64,000 nucleotides of DNA. Source: Natrinema gari JCM 14663. Lineage in GTDB: Archaea; Halobacteriota; Halobacteria; Halobacteriales; Natrialbaceae. The stretch is taken from positions 26,540-90,539 of the forward strand of contig NZ_AOIJ01000058.1 of the NCBI RefSeq assembly GCF_000337175.1, in the 5' to 3' direction. Below are positions 59,799 to 64,000 of the stretch, piece after piece. Every line of letters begins with the position of its first letter. Position 1 is the stretch's first letter. Below the pieces are notes generated by a model. That model ran no database searches. It was not told the DNA's origin and saw only the letters and a program-made list of their open reading frames with translations. The position numbers and the translations under genes were made by a program.

Positions 59799-61904
59799 CT
59801 ACTGGATCTTTTCGCCGAGTGCGGCGTCGCCGTGGGTCGTCAGCAGATCCGCATCGTCGCCCGCTGCGAGGATCATCCCGTTCGACTCCACGCCGAACAG
59901 CTCCGCAGGTTCCATGTTCGCAAGCAGCACACATCGCGTCCCCGGCAACTCGTCGAGGTCGTGGAGTTGCTTGATCCCCGCCACGACCTGACGGGTTTCG
60001 AAGCCGATATCCACCTCGAGGCGCGCAAGGTCGTCGGCACCCTCGATACCCTCGGCCGCTTCGATCCGCCCAACGCGGATGTCTAGGTCTTGGAAGTCCC
60101 CGAATCCGATCCGGTCCTCGAGCAGGGGCTCGAGATCTTCGGTGGCTGTCATGGCCGCGGCTTCGTCCCCGGTGGTGTCGTCGCTTTCGGTTTCCGTCCC
60201 CTCGTCGTCGGCCGCGGCGGTTGCGACGCGTTCCTCGAGTTTCGCCGTGAGTTCCGCGACGCGGTCGTCCTCGATCTTCTCGAAGAGTTCGCCCGGTTCG
60301 TCGAAGCTCCGCGGCGGGGCCTCGAGCGCGTCCTCGAGATGGGCGTCCGCGATCTCGCCGTCCTCGCCGATCTGTGCCCACAGTGCCTGGGCCTTGTCGG
60401 GGGTGATCGGCTCGAGCAGGACGGCGACGGCCTTGGCGATCTGGACGCAGTCGCGGATGACCTGTGCGGCTCGGTCGGGGTCGTCGTCGGTGAGCTTCCA
60501 GGGCTCGTTGCGCTGGATATACTCGTTGCCGAACTGGGCGAGCCGTGTCGCGGCCTGCCCCACTCCGCGCATGGAGTAATCGTTGACGCCCTCGCGTACC
60601 TCGTCGATGGCCGCCTCGATGCGCTCACGGACCTCCTCCGAGACGGTCGTCTCCGGCGTCCCCTCGTAGTTGCGGTAGGCAAAGAGCAGCGAACGGTACC
60701 AGAAGTTCCCCACCGTCCCGACGAGTTCGCCGTTAACCGTCTCCTGGAAGGCGTCCCAGGAGAAGTCGACGTCCTGCTGGAGTCCGCCGGTCGTCGTCAG
60801 GTAGTAGCGCAGCAGGTCCGGGTGGAATCCTTCGTCCAGGTACTCCTTCGCCCAGATCGCGCGGTTGCGGCTGGTCGAGAGCCCCTTCCCGTTGATCGTG
60901 ATGAAGCCGGTCGCGGCGACCCCGCGGGGTTTGTTGTAGCCCGCCCCCTCGAGCATCGCCGGCCAGAAGATCGTGTGGTGTTGGATGATATCGCGGCCGA
61001 TGATATGGACGATCTCGCCGTCGCCCTTCCAGACCTGTTCCCAGTCGAACGCGTCGGTTCCGTCGCGCTCGGCGTACTGCTTCGAACTCGCGATGTACTC
61101 GATCGGCGCGTCGACCCAGACGTAGAGGACGAGATCGTCGCCCGCGCTGTCGTCATCCCCGTGGGGATAGTCGATCCCCCAGTCCATGTCCCGCGTGATA
61201 CACCAGTCCTGCAGGCCGTCCTCGATCCACTGGCGGGGCTGGTTGCGCGCGTTCGAGGTGCCCTCGAGCCCGTCCAAAAAGTCGGTGAGGAAATCGGCAA
61301 ACGCCGAGACCTCGAAGAACTTGTGGGTGCGCTCGCGGTACTCGGCGGGATTGCCCGTGATCGTACTCGTCGGGTCCTCGACCTCGCCGGGCTCCAGGTG
61401 GCGCTGACAGCCCTCGTCGCACTCGTCGCCGCGGGCCTTCTCGCCGCAGTAGGGACAGGTTCCCTCGACGTAGCGGTCGGGCAGATACTGGTCGGCATCG
61501 GGATCGTAGGCGACCTGAATCTCCTTTTCGTAGATGTACCCTTCGTCGTCCAGTGTCCGGACGATCTCCTGGGTCAGTTCGGTGTTGGTCTCGTCGTGGG
61601 TGTGCCCATAGTTGTCGAAGTCGACGTTGAACTTCGGGAACGTCTCCTCGTACTGGTCGTGCCACTCCAGCGCGAAGTCTTCGGGATCGACGCCCTGCTG
61701 TTCGGCATTCACGGCGACCGGGGTACCGTGCATGTCCGACCCGCAGACGTAGATCGAGTCCTGCCCCAGCGTTTGGAGCGTCCGGTTGAACGCATCGGCA
61801 CCGATGTACCCCCGCAGGTGACCAATGTGCAGGTCGCCGTTGGCGTAGGGCAACCCGCAGGTCACGACGGCGGGGTTCTCCGTCGGAAAGTCCTCGTGGC
61901 TCAT
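59799..61904 (-). CDS. metG: Methionyl-tRNA synthetase with C-terminal tRNA-binding domain
   Basis: The product has 701 residues from the ATG at 61902-61904; three codons upstream another ATG is in frame. Class I landmarks: GLPYANGDLHIGHLRGYIGA (HIGH), the Zn knuckle CPYCGEKARGDECDEGC, FWPAMLEGAGYNKP and GKGLSTSRNRAIW (KMSKS-like KGLSTSR). The anticodon domain contains FGNEYIQRNEPWKLTDD. An acidic linker leads to a C-terminal EMAPII-type OB domain (LDIRVGRIEAAEGIEGADDL). It charges tRNA-Met. It lies 62 bases upstream of the TrkA-N gene on the same strand. Confidence 0.96.
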   Translation of the reverse strand: MSHEDFPTENPAVVTCGLPYANGDLHIGHLRGYIGADAFNRTLQTLGQDSIYVCGSDMHGTPVAVNAEQQGVDPEDFALEWHDQYEETFPKFNVDFDNYGHTHDETNTELTQEIVRTLDDEGYIYEKEIQVAYDPDADQYLPDRYVEGTCPYCGEKARGDECDEGCQRHLEPGEVEDPTSTITGNPAEYRERTHKFFEVSAFADFLTDFLDGLEGTSNARNQPRQWIEDGLQDWCITRDMDWGIDYPHGDDDSAGDDLVLYVWVDAPIEYIASSKQYAERDGTDAFDWEQVWKGDGEIVHIIGRDIIQHHTIFWPAMLEGAGYNKPRGVAATGFITINGKGLSTSRNRAIWAKEYLDEGFHPDLLRYYLTTTGGLQQDVDFSWDAFQETVNGELVGTVGNFWYRSLLFAYRNYEGTPETTVSEEVRERIEAAIDEVREGVNDYSMRGVGQAATRLAQFGNEYIQRNEPWKLTDDDPDRAAQVIRDCVQIAKAVAVLLEPITPDKAQALWAQIGEDGEIADAHLEDALEAPPRSFDEPGELFEKIEDDRVAELTAKLEERVATAAADDEGTETESDDTTGDEAAAMTATEDLEPLLEDRIGFGDFQDLDIRVGRIEAAEGIEGADDLARLEVDIGFETRQVVAGIKQLHDLDELPGTRCVLLANMEPAELFGVESNGMILAAGDDADLLTTHGDAALGEKIQ

Positions 61905-62259
61905 GATGGTCACGTTGCGCTCGCGGGCGTAAAACCCGCCGGTTTCGATCGCTGCATGTGCTCCTCGGATCGCGTCTCGAGTGCTGGTTGTCGAACGATC
62001 CGAAGACGCGAATGCGGGCCTGATCTGAGAAGCTGCCGTCCCGACTCACGGATTCGACACGGCAGCGTGGGAAAGAGACGCCGTCACGCCAGCGACTCTG
62101 TCCGAGCAGAGTCGCGGACTGACGCTCCGAGACGACCGTCTTGATCGACACATCGTTCGTCGGGGGAGCGCGTTCGCGTCACCGTTGCCCGCTGTGATGT
62201 CCAGCTACTGCTGCGCACTGCCCACTCCTCCTCGAGCCAAGAGCGGACATTATTTTCAT
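61905..62259. other. 355-base gap between metG and the DUF4157 gene
   Basis: This divergent region should hold both promoters. No clear TATA box is visible for metG. The DUF4157 gene has only a TATTTTCAT stretch directly before its ATG. No gene with credible composition is present. Confidence 0.4.
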
Positions 62260-63483
62260 ATGCCCAACGAAACAACTATTGCGACGAAGTCAGAAGATCA
62301 GCTATCAACAATGGGGTTTCGGTCATCGAGACGCTCTCGAACGGAAACTTCGTCTAACACGACGACCTCAATTAACTCGTCGAGTGTGCGAGAGTCCAAG
62401 TCACACTCTGCCGACGACATCGTGACCGCAAATCGGTCCTCGGAAGCGTCACGGGACACTGGCATGGACGCGCAGGAACGGGAAAATGCCCTCTCGGTTC
62501 GCCGGAGCACCGTCGCCGCTCATCGGGATGGGCCAGCCGGTGACACGGACACGCCTGAAAGCGTCCGGGATGTCATTTCTTCGCCGGGCCAGTCGCTGGA
62601 TACGTCGATTCAGCGCGCGATGGAAGAACGGATGGGGGACCCGCTCGGGGACGTGCGGGTTCACACCGGGCCACAGGCGGCCAAGGCGTGTGAGGCAATC
62701 AACGCCCGTGCGTTTACCGTGGGGAATCACATCGCGTTCAATCACGGTGAGTACGATCCCGCCAGTCCGGACGGCCAGCACGTGCTCGCTCACGAACTCG
62801 CGCACGTCCGCCAGCAGACTGGTGGGGCGGTGTCGATGCTCCCCCAAGAGAATCTGGAGTTAGAGATCGATCCTGAGCCACAGTTAGAGCGCGACGCCGA
62901 GGAAACCGCACAGCGCGTGATGGAGGGTGGTGAGTTGGGCATTCAGCGAATGAAAGAGACGGAGGTGCACGTACAGCGGCTGGGGTTAGGTGTGTTCACT
63001 GGCTCGGGGACGAGCGAAGGGCCGATCGAGCAACTCCGGAGTCACGTCGAAGATGCCACAGCGGCGGGCGAGGAAAAAGTCGACGACTTGACGACCAAAA
63101 CATACCGACTGACCAGAGACCAATTGCTGGACATGGTGGAGTCTGTCGAAACGCCGAAAGGACTAGCTGAATACCTCGAGCACCACGATATCGACGTTGC
63201 CAGTCGCATTCAGGACTCGGCGAGCAGTTCAGTCAAAGGTGCGACAAAAGGGTGGACAGTGGGATCAATGGCTGGCTCCCTTGCCGGCCCCGTCGGTGCC
63301 GTCGCCGGTGGTATCCTTGGTGTGCCGCTGGGAGCGTTCCTCACGACCAAATTCGGTGAGCAAACGGCCGGCAAAGTCCAGAACGTGATACGGAACGTAC
63401 TCGGACTCAAAACCGACCAAGAGTTCGACCTTGAAACCAATACTGGTTCGGAGACCGTTGCTGGCCAAAGTAGGAGAACATAA
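62260..63483 (+). CDS. DUF4157 protein, probable cargo/effector of an extracellular contractile injection system
   Basis: The product has 407 residues from the ATG at 62260. The in-frame ATG at 62311, beginning MGFRSSRRSRTETSSNTTTS, is an attractive alternative. Residues about 1-100 are Ser/Thr-rich and disordered. Residues about 108-190 are DUF4157 (PGQSLDTSIQRAMEERMGDP, HTGPQAAKACEAINARAFTV, HELAHVRQQTGG). The HELAH motif at about 178-182 is metalloprotease-like. The C terminus has a glycine-zipper-like hydrophobic stretch (WTVGSMAGSLAGPVGAVAGG), suggesting membrane insertion. DUF4157 is a known marker of eCIS cargo proteins. No sheath, tube or baseplate gene is inside the window, so the link to an eCIS is inferred. 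The downstream gene starts two bases later. Confidence 0.82.
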   Translation: MPNETTIATKSEDQLSTMGFRSSRRSRTETSSNTTTSINSSSVRESKSHSADDIVTANRSSEASRDTGMDAQERENALSVRRSTVAAHRDGPAGDTDTPESVRDVISSPGQSLDTSIQRAMEERMGDPLGDVRVHTGPQAAKACEAINARAFTVGNHIAFNHGEYDPASPDGQHVLAHELAHVRQQTGGAVSMLPQENLELEIDPEPQLERDAEETAQRVMEGGELGIQRMKETEVHVQRLGLGVFTGSGTSEGPIEQLRSHVEDATAAGEEKVDDLTTKTYRLTRDQLLDMVESVETPKGLAEYLEHHDIDVASRIQDSASSSVKGATKGWTVGSMAGSLAGPVGAVAGGILGVPLGAFLTTKFGEQTAGKVQNVIRNVLGLKTDQEFDLETNTGSETVAGQSRRT

Positions 63484-63485
63484 AT

Positions 63486-64000
63486 ATGGATGCACAAATC
63501 ACAGGGGAAACAGACAAACTATTAGGCCTGAGCATCATTGATAACAATGATGTTGAACATGTCCTCGATGTTCGAAAGTATGATGGTAAGATAACAGGTC
63601 ACAAGCAAGATGGTTATCCAGATAAAGCAGCCAAGCGAACCCATAGCGAGGGAGAACATGTTGGTCACGCTCGCAAATACGCACAATACTACGTAGATCA
63701 AGAGACGGAGCACGACACGCTACCGTGGGATATCGACGCGGAGCGATTCGAGACGGTACGGCAGGCGCTGCAGGACCTTTCGATCGAGGACATCGAGACT
63801 TACTTCGGCGAGTTACTTGACCAGAGCTTGAGCCATTACGCGGACGACCCGGACGTCGACATCGGACATACCATACGTCCACAGTCGCTGCCTGCGGAGA
63901 TGATCGGCAGTGACGATGCCGTGATGTACAAACAAGAGATCTACCTCGACGAGGACGACCGGATCGAGGCGACATCGGGTATCGGGATTATGTACTACGT
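63486..64000 (+). CDS. Unknown protein following the DUF4157 gene, cut by right edge
   Basis: The frame is open from the ATG at 63486, two bases after the preceding stop, to the edge, at least 171 residues. The first 60 residues are unusually AT-rich and read SIIDNNDVEHVLDVRKYDGK. Residues 60-120 are acidic and helical (AQYYVDQETEHDTLPWDIDA, TVRQALQDLSIEDIETYFGE). No family is recognised. It may be the immunity protein, chaperone or second cargo of the DUF4157 unit. Its true C terminus lies outside the window. Confidence 0.7.
   Translation, partial: MDAQITGETDKLLGLSIIDNNDVEHVLDVRKYDGKITGHKQDGYPDKAAKRTHSEGEHVGHARKYAQYYVDQETEHDTLPWDIDAERFETVRQALQDLSIEDIETYFGELLDQSLSHYADDPDVDIGHTIRPQSLPAEMIGSDDAVMYKQEIYLDEDDRIEATSGIGIMYY

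Noticed and set aside
60090..62144. 684-codon plus-strand frame opposite metG
   Set aside because: It is longer than many real genes but lies antisense to a complete methionyl-tRNA synthetase and has no motif of its own.

Overview
The window is haloarchaeal chromosome. The evidence is the strongly acidic proteome, high GC, very frequent CTCGAG, TATA-box promoters with short or no leaders, and a gene set that includes HMG-CoA reductase, a ba3-type oxidase, archaeal RPA with its partner, e-type MiaB, Bat-type regulators and many zinc-ribbon microproteins. Gene styles suggest the Natrialbales (Natrinema/Haloterrigena-like), but this is inference from memory and cannot be settled from the sequence alone.

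Layout. (1) 1-8366 is the right-hand part of an integrated element. It ends in a 33-bp copy of a tRNA 3' end (tRNA-Phe type) beside a tyrosine integrase. It carries a type I methyltransferase cut by the left edge, a probable defence or toxin-antitoxin operon built on a Panacea (SocA-like) domain protein, a 1.7-kb block without a convincing gene that contains a perfect 23-bp inverted repeat, a small membrane protein, a two-HTH regulator and several microproteins. (2) 8367-12000 is a second accessory stretch of lower GC: decayed coding remnants, a DUF3006-like gene joined to a ComEC-type metallo-beta-lactamase gene, a HEAT-like repeat gene and the amino-terminal stub of another integrase. (3) 12126-18101 is a redox block: two paralogous Bat-type regulators, each followed by an oxidoreductase (SDR, then aldo/keto reductase) with near-identical promoter elements, then a second aldo/keto reductase and an epoxide-hydrolase-like enzyme. 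(4) 18137-23968 holds tRNA-His, conserved small genes, a glyoxalase/esterase pair whose esterase has one in-frame TGA, and the rpa3-rpap3 operon. (5) 24069-30631 is a ba3-type terminal oxidase operon facing a SafE-like membrane protein and a copper P-type ATPase, forming one respiratory and copper-supply unit. (6) 30653-54686 is mostly ordinary core genome: CDGSH protein, FAD oxidase, Hsp20, radical SAM/HhH protein, TRAM protein, an 86-bp MITE-like element, methyltransferase and glycosyltransferase, F420-type oxidoreductase, amidohydrolase, hmgA, an atypical NRAMP-like transporter, icd, map, a HIT protein, a broken cupin and a glutaredoxin-like protein. (7) 54780-61904 carries the MtaB-type methylthiotransferase, pyk, a GYD protein, a TrkA-N protein with a degenerate pore, and metG. 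(8) 62260-64000 begins another accessory region: a DUF4157 protein of the kind carried as cargo by extracellular contractile injection systems, followed by an unknown gene cut by the right edge.

The best candidates for something undescribed are the Panacea operon (817-3303), the DUF4157 pair (62260-64000), the DUF3006-like/MBL island (9034-10826) and the duplicated regulator-oxidoreductase modules (12126-15804).
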